Part shown: positions 12,028 to 22,353 of the stretch, in pieces
Layout of the letters: the number at the start of each line of letters is the position of its first letter
How positions within the stretch are numbered: the stretch's first letter is position 1
DNA from: Symsagittifera roscoffensis
Lineage: Eukaryota; Xenacoelomorpha; Acoela; Convolutidae
Reading direction: 5' to 3'
Assembly: GCF_963678635.1 (NCBI RefSeq)
Contig: NC_087066.1
Coordinates: 59,290,312 to 59,354,311 of the forward strand
DNA length: 64,000 nucleotides
Program-made: the position numbers and the translations under genes
The notes under the pieces: model-generated
Told to the model about the DNA's origin: nothing
The model's input: only the letters and a program-made list of their open reading frames with translations
The model's database searches: none

Positions 12028-12470
12028 TTGCCAAACCCATTGAAGTAACATACAAACCCACAGATTCATTTAAAAAAGAAATTGCTCAACATCGTAACAA
12101 TTTATTACCTCACTACCCGAAAGAATACGCATTACGCGAATTAACTCAATTATATTCTTTTACAGGTTTAAAAGTTATTCAAAACAAAACATATACAGAA
12201 CAAGAAACAAATGTACATGACGACATTCATCATAAACAAAAGCAAAAACAAAATACAACTCATAAAAATATAAAAACACCAGACCCAAAAATATCTCAAA
12301 AAGAAAGAAAAAACAGGAAAATGATAGAAAAAAGCTTACCACAAGAACAAATAGAAAAGTCAGAACAAAGAGAATCATCACGACTTAGAAAATAGCCACG
12401 TAAAAATTACAAAACATTCATCCCACAATCTAAAATATTAAAGAAAGTTGAATTCCAAAAACAACTTTAA
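12002..12470 (+). pseudogene. Integrase C-terminal GPY-type tail, element A
   Basis: In a frame shifted from the core, the sequence begins KGPYQIIAKPIEVTYK, a GPY/F module typical of gypsy integrases. A His/Arg-Asn-Asn-Leu-Leu-Pro segment and a long Lys/Gln-rich tail follow. There is one in-frame TAG near 12393, and the final stop is at about 12468-12470. Lysine-rich tails of this kind are common chromatin- or nucleic-acid-binding extensions. No chromodomain is visible. Confidence 0.75.
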
Positions 12471-13058
12471 TTTTAAAGTCAATCATTCGTACACCTCTAA
12501 ATCATTTTGAACGTTCATATTTTCAAGATAACATGCTGAAACATACGCAACAATTCTATTTCAAATTCAGCCAATAGGATTCACTCAAATCCGTCACCTT
12601 CAATATCTCTAACACAAACCTACTAGCCGATAGATATTAATCTCCAGGCATATCTATAACTATAAATTTACAACCTCCAGGTCAAAAATGAGCTGAAACT
12701 TGACAATTAAAATAAACACCACGATAATATTACAACCCTCCCCTATCAAATAATGCAAAAATCAACAATATTTTCCCAACTTAGACCTCAAAAACCCTCC
12801 AACCAAAAATGGCAAATTAGCCTAAAGTAAAAAAGGACTATAATCATTTGGCCTAAAGTACAAATTTTTCAAAAATACCCCAGATTACCCAACAAATAAA
12901 AACCAAGCAAAGAAGACCTCCCAAGCACCATAAAATTCGCCTCCAACATTTTTTAACAAAACTCAACCCACTTGTCAAAAAATTAATAAATAATCCGACC
13001 ACACTTGAATTTCGCCCCAGAAGTTCAAAAAATATTCGACGAACGAATCATTTCTTAA
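12471..13058 (+). other. Non-coding or fully decayed stretch between pol and the small ORFs, element A
   Basis: All frames have frequent stops and no motif. In position it corresponds to the region where a splice acceptor for subgenomic env-type mRNA would be expected, but no convincing acceptor can be singled out by eye. Confidence 0.4.
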
Positions 13059-13241
13059 ATGCTTCCCTCTTTAACAGTCGATACTTTAAAAAATATAATC
13101 ATAAATATTTTCATAAAATTTTTCATTCTATTTAAACTTTTGCTAATATTTTTTATTTTCTACTGCCTATTTGAAATATATCTTCAACTTTCCCAAATCA
13201 TTGACCACGTCCACAGGTACGATATTTCAAAGTCTTTTTAA
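13059..13241 (+). CDS. Small single-pass membrane protein ORF 1, element A
   Basis: A 60-codon ORF. Residues about 15-45 are an unbroken hydrophobic stretch rich in Ile, Phe and Leu, followed by a short tail with His, Asp and Arg, so a single membrane helix is likely. It lies after integrase and before the env-like region. Its stop is immediately followed by the ATG of a second, similar ORF, so the two form a pair. I recognise no family. Chance is possible because AT-rich DNA makes Phe/Ile-rich peptides, but the paired arrangement and the surrounding decay make a true accessory gene worth testing. Confidence 0.45.
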   Translation: MLPSLTVDTLKNIIINIFIKFFILFKLLLIFFIFYCLFEIYLQLSQIIDHVHRYDISKSF

Positions 13242-13421
13242 ATGATACGAACAATTTTTAGTAGAACAGATATTTTTTTACTATTCGTAATTTTCATCAC
13301 ATTTTTATCATCTCTAATTATGACAATGTGCAAATGTGTAAAAAAGGCAATAGTCACATTCGCCTTAGCAATAATTATTTTCATCGAAGAATATTACAAT
13401 AAACATAAATCTTCCCAATAA
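13242..13421 (+). CDS. Small membrane protein ORF 2, element A
   Basis: A 59-codon ORF whose ATG directly follows the TAA of ORF 1 with no spacer. It has a hydrophobic stretch at about residues 11-29 (FLLFVIFITFLSSLI), a short CKCVKK loop, and a second hydrophobic stretch at about residues 37-48, then a charged tail (EEYYNKHKSSQ). It could be a two-helix hairpin, resembling in shape only the small hydrophobic proteins of some viruses. No homology is known to me. The frame is intact although most of the element is broken. Confidence 0.45.
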   Translation: MIRTIFSRTDIFLLFVIFITFLSSLIMTMCKCVKKAIVTFALAIIIFIEEYYNKHKSSQ

Positions 13422-13869
13422 GTAATAGATTAATCGGACACATTTCCAAAATTGCTAACCAACCACCACTAAAACAGTCTTCACCGACATCTTCCCAAAA
13501 AACCCCAGTCATACCTACAACTACCCAAAACCCCCAAACATCTACACGAATTTTTTTTCAAGATAACCCGTACATTTTCGAAGAACGACACGCCCGTTTA
13601 TCCGAACCACTAGAACCGGTTCAGCGACAAGCATGCCTAAGTGAACCAACATATAATTTGTACCCCACATTACCACAAAATTTGAATCGAATAAGACATA
13701 TTAGTCAAATCAAAATACAGTTGAAGTAAATAGACAAATTATACATCCGAGAAGAAATAGAAATTTTCAAACCCCCAGAGTTCATTTTGATACACCCCAA
13801 TCACCAACACCAACTTCTTTAGAAATTTCAAGCAGTACACTACCAGAAACTCCCACACTCCTTTCATAA
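13409..13869 (+). pseudogene. Pro/Ser/Thr-rich frame upstream of env, element A
   Basis: An open frame without ATG runs 13409-13729 (106 codons, rich in Pro, Ser, Thr and Gln, containing IFFQDNPYIFEERHARL). A shifted frame continues 13726-13869 in the same style (TPTSLEISSSTLPETPT). Composition suggests a disordered, possibly glycosylated or cytoplasmic segment. It could be the end of a small-ORF protein, the N-terminus of the env precursor, or a separate accessory protein. Confidence 0.35.
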
Positions 13870-14015
13870 CATAGCACCTCGAATATACCCTCAGACTACC
13901 TAGGTTCAACCCCCACATCACAACAAATCCGAGAAAACCCTTTTAATCCCCAGATACCACAGAAAGACCACCATATTGGACAACACACTCATATACACAA
14001 GGTGAACCTTAGTAA

Positions 14016-16049
14016 CACACTATGATTGTGAAGAAAACGAACAAAAAACACTACACAAGTACGCAATAAATCAAGTAACACAATGCAAAACAGAGCCACA
14101 AGCTATAGAAACTACAAATTTAATAGCAACATAGTATTCAAAAGCCCGAGCAACAACAGTCACAGAATATAAGTTTACAGCAACATTTTCCGAAAAGAAA
14201 GTACATTGTTCACAAGTTTCCAACGGAAATAAAACCGACTTGATCACGAATCATTTTACCAGAGTAACATAGAAATACTTTTACATCTAAACCCCGACGA
14301 TTGTAAAAATGAATTACTCAGACTAAATCTAACAAGGAATAAAAACACAGACAGAAAAATAGTAAATTTTCAAGTCTTTGCCGATTCTGTACATCAAGCA
14401 GAACTTGAACGATATCAAGGACAGGTTCAATTAGACGTAAAATACCCATATAATGGCGCACACGGACGATTAACTTATGATATACACGATAAACACTGGA
14501 TACCACACATTGGAATAAATAATCCCTCAAACTGCAACGCAGACACAAAAAATAAAGGATATCAAGAAATAATGTTTTTTGATTGGAAAATACAGCTTGA
14601 AAAAATACAACTCACACGAGATTTAACTGATAACACAAGGTATCTATCAAGGAATTGGATTGCCTTGCAAAAATGATCAAGGGTATTGTGACCCTACAAC
14701 GAGAACCCAAGCAACAATTGTTTGGTTTCCCGAAGATACATGCACAACATTTCAAGTAGCAAAAAAACACGCTCGAATGATAAAATTTCATGAAAAACAT
14801 TTTAATGAATCAATTCCATACGAACAAGTGAACCCGTCTCGCAAACAAATTACTAATTCCAAAATTATTCATGATATAGAAAATAAATTGACACGTTTTC
14901 AAATCTATCACGAAACAGAATTTGCATGTAAAAATCGAAATCCACTTTATAAAAGACAATACTCTGAAATACTTGTCTAATACGAAAAAGGTTTCGACAT
15001 GACCACTGGAAAAATAAAATTTGACCCTTACGCAACAAGTCACCCTATTAACGAAGGAACATCATACGTACCAGTGAACCTCTATAAAAGCACAGGTAAC
15101 CCTGGTGGAAAGCTAACACCATACGATAGTAAAAGCACACGTTTACAAGAATTATCACTAATGAAAAGCACCTACTTTGGTAATATACATTATAATATTC
15201 ACTTAGATATGAAATTAGACTACACAATTAGTAGAATTTTCCAAGAAATGTCTCTTTCTGAATTAGAAACACTTCATCAACTATGCGAATTAGAAAGAAC
15301 ACAAATCTAACAATCACTCGCATTAGCAGTATTAAAGATACCCTACGCAGGATATTTATTATCAAGAAATAGATCAAACTTTCTTGATTACAAAGGAAAT
15401 ATTTTATGGTTTCATACTTGCACCAAAAAAGTATCACCATTATATGTTTTTGAAGATAAACGTTGTTATAGAAGAATCCCCATATTCTACAAAAATAAAG
15501 TACATTTTGTCGATACACTTTCAAGACGAACATATTTCTGGGATACCGCAGTCCCATGTGGATCAAAAAATAGCCACAATGTCGTACAATTAAACCCTGA
15601 CGAAGATAAATACTACCTACTTACACCGTACCCTACATTAATGCAACCACTAAAAAAGTTTTCACCAGAAAGTATCCGAGCTATCGCTCGTAACCCAAAT
15701 ATCGATTTACAATCAATTGGAATATATTCTAAATCTGATATACAACATCACATTAGAACACAACAATTTCAAAAATTACTAACACAAATGGGCACATTAC
15801 AACGACAATCAATCGACTAGAACTTAAGAAAACTTGCCGAAACCGCAGGATTTGCAGACATTTATTCAGAAGACTACAGCGGATATTTTAAGAATATTAA
15901 AGATTACATATATTTAAACGGTGAAAAATACCGACCAAAAGATATTTCACCCATAAATATTTTCAGTTTTGTAACCTTAAATAACGAAATTCTCGCCTTT
16001 CTAGGATGGCCCCTATTACATCTTAGAAAGATTAACTATTTTATACGCT
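14016..16049 (+). pseudogene. env: env-like glycoprotein ectodomain, element A (multiply broken)
   Basis: The protein can be followed in pieces over about 2 kb: a frame from about 14016 with YDCEENEQ and spaced Cys, internal stops near 14130 and 14270, continuation 14275-14677, shift to 14660-14980, then 14999-15310, then about 15311-16049 with an in-frame TAG near 15818. Features are spaced cysteines, a segment of the form G-x-PC-x8-C with IVWFPEDTC, a helical stretch ending LSELETLHQLCELERTQI, and a C-terminal part with GYLLSRNRSNFL, HTCTKKV, CYRRIPIFYK and TAVPCG. The overall plan resembles the large class-III-type fusion glycoproteins that retroelements share with chuvirus-like RNA viruses. 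That assignment is from pattern, not a search. At least two stops and three or more frameshifts make it non-functional. Confidence 0.6.
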
Positions 16050-16529
16050 ATGTTTAATTTTATAGGATTTCTTTTCTCACTGTTAAAAGGAATCTATAAC
16101 ACATGCGCTATATACACACAAGTGAACCGCCAAGCAAGTGTAGCACGTATTTTATTTGCAGGATTTTTTGGAATTTTCTCATCATCAATCAATAAAATAC
16201 TTCTAGATGCACAAATAAAAGACTACAATACAAAAATATCCACAAGAACAAATACATATGACGAAGAACATAATAATGTCGATACAACACCTAAAGCACC
16301 ACAGATACCAACCCTACCACAAAACCATCCATTATCATTAGTTCCCCGAAATTTTCGAAACCTAGCAATCACAATTAATCCAAATTTCAGACCAAATACA
16401 ACACAAAGTCCCATTCAACACATAATGACACATCATTCACAAAATGATAATACATATGAACAAATTATCGAACAACCTCATAACACCACTTTTCAGTCCC
16501 AAAATAATCATTTTTTTAGCCCACCATGA
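16050..16529 (+). pseudogene. env: env C-terminal membrane segment and tail, element A
   Basis: A 159-codon frame. It starts with a hydrophobic segment (FNFIGFLFSLLKGIY) and a second at residues about 33-50 (ARILFAGFFGIFSSSI), followed by an approximately 100-residue Pro/Asn/Gln/His-rich tail. This fits the anchor and cytoplasmic tail of the env glycoprotein lying directly upstream. The ATG may be internal, since the upstream part reads into this region in another frame. The TGA overlaps the ATG of the next ORF (ATGA at 16526-16529). Confidence 0.5.
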
Positions 16530-18312
16530 GCCGACAAATTGGATCCCTCCATCGCTCAAATTCCCACCCAGCAAACCTCCAAACTCAAATCCCAATTATC
16601 CCACTTTTTGCTTTCGCGCCACCCGATTCTGCAGTTATTAATATACCATCAAGCATGAATTCTGATACTTACTCAGATATTTCAGTTTTTCATACCATCT
16701 CACAATTTAACAACTCCGATGTAGAAACTCCCGTCGAATTCGCAAACTCCGAACCGTCTCCCTCTACCCATACCCAGACCAACTCTTCAGCTTTTTCAAA
16801 ACCCCCTTTCGACCCATCCGAACCAGTCATCCACTCCCACCTCTTTCCACTCCTTCTTACGCTTCCCAAGTATCCTCAACCTATTCTCCATTTAATTCCG
16901 ACAGATCGCATAATAACTCCCCAGTTAACATTCAAATTCCCAAAGAACTCGACAATTTTATTACACTACAACAGCAATTAACATACCCCCACACTCTTAC
17001 GATACATCAACTGTCATCAACAGTAACATTATCAAATCCACAAACACCTACACCACTTTCAGATTACACTCCATCATTAGCTCAATCATCCACATCCACC
17101 GAAACACCTACCAGCACTAACCGAGCTTACCGCACTTTTAAACGAAAATTTCCAAATCACCCATTTACAACAAAACCCGGAACAGCCAGAGAATATATCA
17201 ACCACCAAGATCACACAAACACAAAAAATTACCTTCAAGTAACCCTACCCTCATTTCCACAATATACCTTAAATACTTCTACCACTACTAATGAAACACG
17301 AAATTTTGTTGATGAGCACGTTTTAATGCCAACACTTCATTGGACAGCTTACTACAACTATACCCCCTTTATCTACCACTCACTAATACTAATGAAAATA
17401 TCGAGAGAAACAAAAATATACTATATAGACTCACCACAACATTAACACCTCGACAATTTACATACGTTGGATATAAAAAATTATTGAAAACATTCTCCGC
17501 AACCCGAGCTAACGATTACTCACTTGAATACTATGATCATAATATCATCCGTCCTAACCAAGATCAATTTTTAGACGAAGGCCGCTTTGCAAACCCGCAA
17601 CTAACCGAAAATTTTTTTATTAAAACACAATACCTATTTACACTTAATATTTTTGATAAAAAGCACGATCATATAATTTCAGAAGCACTTGTTGACATAC
17701 AAGCATATGAAAGCTTCTATGATAAATGTCAGTTATTTTCACAAACATTTCACTTTCTTTCACCACAGGAACGTGATTTATACTGTTCCCACGATATAAT
17801 GTTACGCACTAAATTATCGTTTTATACAAAACCATTTTGATTTACACACATCATCACGACAACCCCACCATCGTTTTCAGTTTATTAACTCGAAATACAC
17901 GTCACCATTCTTTCTTAATTTTACATATTGCATTAAAAATACTAACCTCCACGACATTCTCCGCAACTACGACCCAGTTACCCAAATGTATATATTCTGT
18001 CCCATCACGAAGACTCTCAACGATGAAGAATCAAGACCCTTCATTATCCCGCATGAATTCATACAACCTATCGAAATACTCATACTAGAATTTATTCATA
18101 ACACTAAATATCATCATAAAACTTACAACCTAATTCAAAACACACCTCATGAATTCGCAGTAGGCACAGAAGAACTAAACACCATCAACGCACTTCAAAT
18201 GCTTTGGCCACTGCTACAAACTAAAAATGTTATACGCATACTAGCCAAGTTATTAACAACATCAGACTTGATTCACGACATCTTCCCACATGGCTTTTTC
18301 CCAGATGAATAA
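16526..18312 (+). pseudogene. Accessory ORF after env, element A, unknown function
   Basis: The start ATG overlaps the env stop as ATGA. The coding frame can be followed with shifts through 16526-16981, about 16985-17345 (open, Ser/Thr/Pro-rich), 17340-17840 and 17986-18312, together near 590 codons. The N-terminal half is Pro/Ser/Thr-rich and probably disordered. The C-terminal half looks globular, with segments such as RQFTYVGYKKLLKTF, LDEGRFANPQLTENFF and a final helical stretch NALQMLWPLLQTKNVIRILA. At least three frameshifts. I recognise no domain. Extra genes 3' of env are rare in Ty3/gypsy elements, so this could be an accessory protein, a captured host gene, or a second structural protein. 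Confidence 0.5.
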
Positions 18313-19032
18313 GGTAAATATGAATTAAAATAATTTTAACTAATAAATTCAAAATTATACTAACCATTTTCTATCAATGTTTAATTTATTCTTTTAGTCT
18401 TCACACCACAATCATCTACAAAACATAAAAATACAAACTTGTTAATTCATAACAAAACTCCTAATACTTTCGCACTAAATGTAATAAAATTCATACCCAG
18501 TGTAGTAATTTCATTTATAAATTATTTCCCCAAGAAGCAGTAAAAAATTAAATACGATGAAAATTTATAAATTTAAACTTCCCCAAAAAGCAGTAAAATT
18601 CAACTTTCAAGCAATGAATTCATAAAATGAGAAAGCAGTACTAACTTTTTCAATATTTTTATTCATTCGCACAGGAATTCTATCCAAACTCGCACAGCTC
18701 GCCCACAAAGATTTTTTTAAATAATGGATTTCAGTTTCAAATTTTCACACTCAACAACTCTAACACACAATAACAAGTTTCAAACTTTTCTTTAAACCGG
18801 TTGGAAAGGAACTTTATACTAAAGCAAACTAACCAACGGAGCTTACTAAACATCACAAATCATAAAATAACAGCATGACTAAGAAAAGAAAACCAATGGT
18901 ACCCAAACCAGATTAACCCAGCTTAAAACTGGATAATTTATTCTTTTAAAGACTATTATAAAGTCTAAGAAAGAAATAATAAAACACAAAAAAGTCGCAA
19001 GACAAACCCAAACCAAAAATAATTTGATTTTT
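18313..19032 (+). other. AT-rich 3' untranslated region, element A
   Basis: No coding frame is evident. It contains a short repeated motif CCCCAA(G/A)AAGCAGTAAAA at about 18530 and 18582. Nothing else is seen. Confidence 0.5.
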
Positions 19033-19440
19033 GAAAAAAGGACACAACCAAAGTAACATAAGAAAGACCAGAAAAACCAACATAAAATGTTATCACATAA
19101 CAGGACCTTTCAAAGAAACAGCATGAAATCATACTCCCACTCGAGGCCTAACCCACCAGAGAAGGACGTCCTGAGCATGCTTATAGCCGGCCTAACCCAA
19201 CGCGCTACACCCACGCTTTGTGACCACGCTTTGATTTTGAAAAAAGGACACAACCAAAGTAACATAAGAAAGACCAGAAAAAACCAACATAAAATGTAAT
19301 CACAAAACAGGGCCTTTCAAAGAAACAGCATGAAATCATACTCCCACTCCTGGCCTAACCCACCAGAGAAGGACGTCCTGAGCATGCTTATAGCCGGCCT
19401 AACCCAACGCGCTACACCCACGCTTTGTGACCACACTTCA
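19033..19440 (+). repeat. Tandem duplication of a 206-bp unit, element A 3' region
   Basis: GAAAAAAGGACACAACCAAA recurs exactly 206 bp apart (19033 and 19239), and the two units are nearly identical across their length. Each holds GGCCTAACCCACCAGAGAAG, a GCATGC palindrome and a second CGGCCTAACCCAACGCG, so the unit is itself internally repetitive and GC-richer than its surroundings. Near the 3' end of a retroelement this may be a structured RNA element. The function is inferred only. Confidence 0.85.
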
Positions 19441-20119
19441 ATTTCTAATAAGAGGCACTCAAGGGTGAGTAACTCTTCAAAATAACTGAACTAAAATAAA
19501 ACGCTTTTGTGAAACCAACTAACTAAGATCATGACTAAAAACCAAATTAACCAAACTAAATTTAAAAATTTATAAAATGTAAATCATAATATGCAGTATA
19601 TAGGTCATACACAACAACAAAGACGAACATCCAAAGACTAGACGATTACATCACACTCGAACAAAAGAATGGCTAAACACAACCGACATGCCGTCCACAA
19701 TCACGACTCAAAGGATTTAGAGTACGACTTGACTACGCAGAAAAGGACTTCATTGAACTAGACCAATGACCACCTCGATGTTCAAGTTTACGTACAGATC
19801 CGAGATTACAAGGCATCCCTTCCAAACACGATCTTCACGCCATTCCCAGACGAGGCTGTACACAAAACAGTTCTCTACTAATACAGAAAAATCTGACATA
19901 GCAAACCATTTTGAAATCGGATTGATTTCATTGGGGATCACAGTCGTTGTCGAATGACAAGATAATAACTTCATATCCATCATTCCAGCGTCCTGGAACG
20001 TTCTTCTTTAAGAGGAACCGGATAAGAAAATGATGTTCGCCAAATACCAACGTTCATCATCCATCCTTCAATTACAGAAAGAAATATAAATCTAAAAAAC
20101 TCTGTGAGCCCCGGATGGG
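19441..20119 (+). other. Non-coding 3' region before the 3' LTR, element A
   Basis: No gene. Immediately before the LTR the sequence is GAGCCCCGGATGGG, a weak purine-rich stretch. A more purine-rich AGAAAGAAATA lies at about 20078. No classical polypurine tract is obvious. Confidence 0.45.
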
Positions 20120-20530
20120 TGGAACCTGATCTAAACTACACTTTTTTATTGGATAAATTAGATATTTTATCACTATAAAATATTTAATATTAACCAATCA
20201 TATTCCATCTAACTAACAAACCACTTATTTGTAAGTGCTGAAATAGCTTGTAATTTCAGCACCAGAGAGATTTGAATTTAGCTTAGAAATTAGTTACCTC
20301 TCCAAGAGAACTTCAGCAGCCGCAATAAGCCAGTATACTCTAGATCTATTGAGCCTAACAGAGACTAGTTAAACACCCTGAGACTAGTAGATATAAGAGT
20401 AAGATTAGGATCGGTATTAGACTAAGAAGTTGCACGAATCTATCTGGCCGAAAATAAGATAGCGTGACGAGCAGACGGTGTACCCTATCCGAAATTACTC
20501 TATGAGTTATACCACATAAGACTTAACTCA
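20120..20530 (+). repeat. 3' LTR of element A
   Basis: 411 bp, aligned without gaps to 4144-20530's first LTR (4144-4554) with about 17 substitutions by hand count. Same TG...CA ends. Confidence 0.93.
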
Positions 20531-20849
20531 ATAATATTTTCGATTTTGAGCTCAGGGTTTCAATGTTTTTTAGATTACATTTAAAAAACAGGAAAAAATC
20601 TCACAAAGCATAATTATTCTGTTATTTTCGCCAAAAAGCCGGACAAATAATTCCTTGTTCGACTAGTCATAATAAGAATTTTGAGCTCAAGACTTCAATA
20701 TCTTTTCTATGACTAAAAGTTGGAAAAAAAACACGGGGCTCAAGTATTCTGTTCTTTTCGTCGAAAAGTTGGAACAAATAAAACTAAACACTGATAGTCA
20801 GAAAACAAACGGGGTTGAAACAGTACTAACATGTATTCCCTTTCCTCAC
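20531..20849. repeat. Two tandem copies of a diverged short repeat
   Basis: Two adjacent units, each beginning TTTTGAGCTCA(G/A)G.CTTCAAT and ending with ATTCTGTT.TTTTCG..AAAAG followed by GGA.CAAATAA, lie at about 20545-20660 and 20685-20790. A related block is at 31811-31960, and the ends recall the TCGGAACAA motif of 1-3.6 kb. It lies in the intron 3' of exon 5 of the minus-strand gene. Confidence 0.5.
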
Positions 20850-21177
20850 TGTAAGTTCCTCCTGAAGTTTCACCAACGTATGAAAACACTACCTTGCTCC
20901 CAGTTCCCGGCTCAAATGCAACTGAGAACACAATCTGATCTTTTTGCCGAGCAGTACTGACTTCAAAAGCATCGCCTGTATTGGCAGGATACGTGGGCTG
21001 GTTCACCTCGTAAGTATCGCTGGAGAGGCCATTCGATTCGGTTTGGAGGTAGAAAAAGTAGTCTTCGCCGGCTGTTAGGCCATCGAACCAGAATGAGTCT
21101 TCTTCGGTCGGCACCACCTCGCATTTGTTTTCAGAACTGCAGCTTGATCCAGCTGGCTCAGACCACAGTCTGAATTT
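20850..21177 (-). CDS. PAN/FN3 gene, exon 5 (FN3 domains)
   Basis: A 328-nt exon read on the minus strand. The acceptor is TGCTTCTAG at 21178-21186 and the donor is ACA|GTGAGG at 20844-20849. It begins in phase 0 and ends in phase 1. The product holds the end of one fibronectin type III domain (FWFDGLTAGEDYFFYLQTES, the typical GLxPGxxYxFxLxT pattern) and the start of another (DQIVFSVAFEPGTGSKVVFS). Phase and domain continuity with exon 4 support splicing. The next exon is not found to the left; element A begins within 400 bp, so the gene must continue beyond it or end there. Confidence 0.8.
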
Positions 21178-21625
21178 CTAGAAGCACAAAATAGTTAACT
21201 AGTTTCAACACAAAGGTCAACCAGGGTCAATACAATGACGGGTCGGGCAGCCTGTATTATTAGCTATTCAAACCCGTGTATTTATTGTTTTCTTCGACAT
21301 TTTTGACGGCATAATTAATGAAAAAGTCAACTAGCAAATTACATCGGAAAACGTAAACTGAAAGCAATCAACGTTATCAGTAAAACATCATTTAAGTCAA
21401 TCATTGCATCATTGAGAGAACAACAAGACAGAAGTCGAACCGTTTGGTCGATACATACGTCAGTCGACTGAATGGCAATACTTACAGTGATTTAAGGCAA
21501 TAAAGGCAATACTTAAAGGCAATACTTCCAGTGATTTTTCCTCGCCAACTTAAATATGCAAGCCTAGCAAAAAAAATAGCCTTAATTATATATATTATGT
21601 TGAAGAGTATGTGAAGGGAACTTGC
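21178..21625 (-). other. 448-bp GC-AG intron of the PAN/FN3 gene
   Basis: On the minus strand it begins GCAAGTTCCC and ends GTGCTTCTAG. Both flanking exons keep an open FN3 frame across the join in phase 0, which is the evidence that it is a real intron. Confidence 0.7.
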
Positions 21626-21767
21626 CTGTGCGCATCCCGATAGCTGCCAGAAAAATTCGACGTCATGCAAGTCCGGAATCCTTTCCATTTTTTCACCTGG
21701 CATCGCTGGAGTAGTGGACACCAGAACTGAAGTGTTCATCTGGCTCAATTCCCCGTTAAACCATGTG
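21626..21767 (-). CDS. PAN/FN3 gene, exon 4
   Basis: A 142-nt exon. The acceptor is CTATTTCTTCAG just above 21767. The donor is CACAG|GCAAGT, a GC donor rather than GT, with the AG|GCAAGT consensus expected for GC-AG introns. The first base completes a Ser codon begun in exon 3, and the exon ends in phase 0 to match exon 5. The product (TWFNGELSQMNTSVLV, then DVEFFWQLSGCAQ) finishes one FN3 domain and opens the next. Confidence 0.78.
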
Positions 21768-21949
21768 CTGAAGAAATAGAATGAACATTTGGTCATATCA
21801 AATTCTGATTCTCAACCTCATAACCAGTTCTTATTGTTCGTTTTCGGCTCAGGCTCATCAAATCAGAAGTTTTCAATTTTTTACACACTCCAATAAAGAT
21901 CAAGTGTTTTAACTACAAAATAGGTAAGCTTACATAAATAGTGCAGATA

Positions 21950-22225
21950 GGTTTTTTAAAGGGGCACTGCGCGCCGAAAAAAAAACAATTTTTTGGTCAA
22001 AGCCATCATAAAAATGCCGAAAAATGTCTAATTTGGCCTGTTTTTACAATATTTGCCAGCGGCGGAGAATATTTGTAATAATTTTTAATATTAGCCAGCG
22101 GCGGATCAAAATAAGGTCTTTTTAGTGATCTAGGAGAGCTTGGAAAATCAACTAATTCGATCCAAAAATAGTCGACAAAAGTTTTACCTCTCCCCTCGAG
22201 AAAATCTTAAGTCCGCCCCTACCTG
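21950..22225. mobile_element. Fragment of GGGGCGGAT hAT-type MITE family
   Basis: Shares with the copy at 30483-30910 (opposite orientation) the order GCGCGCC-AAAAAA, TTTTTTGGTCAA, GCC.GCGGC, GAGAGCT, GTCGACAAA and the end CCCCTCGAGAAAATC..AGTCCGCCCCT. The left terminus is missing. Confidence 0.6.
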
Positions 22226-22353
22226 CGCATCAGATTTAATATGTTTTTTGGAGTTTTTATCTACAAACTACATATTTTCATCAGGTAGCAATAGCTACAC
22301 TAATTTACACAGTATGTAAATTGATCTGCAAAAATTACATACTTACAATGGGT

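Larger units (their letters stand above)
4144..20530 (+). mobile_element. Element A: giant degenerate Ty3/gypsy-like LTR retroelement with env and accessory ORFs
   Basis: Two 411-bp direct LTRs bound 15.6 kb of internal DNA. The order is PBS, leader, possible pre-gag frame, gag, protease, a few RT residues, integrase, two small membrane-protein ORFs, a Pro/Ser/Thr-rich frame, env-like glycoprotein, accessory ORF, 3' untranslated region with a 206-bp tandem repeat, and 3' LTR. Coding strand is A-rich. My hand count gives about 17 differences between the LTRs (about 4%), so the insertion is not very recent. Nearly every gene has frameshifts or stops, and RT/RNase H is mostly deleted. An intact progenitor would have been roughly 18-19 kb, far above the usual 5-10 kb. 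No clear target-site duplication is visible (left flank ..GTAATGG, right flank ATAAT..). Confidence 0.92.

Noticed and set aside
20740-20849. Extension of the FN3 ORF beyond the donor at 20844-20849
   Set aside because: After the GTGAGG donor the frame loses FN3 character and enters a repeat, so it is intron read-through.
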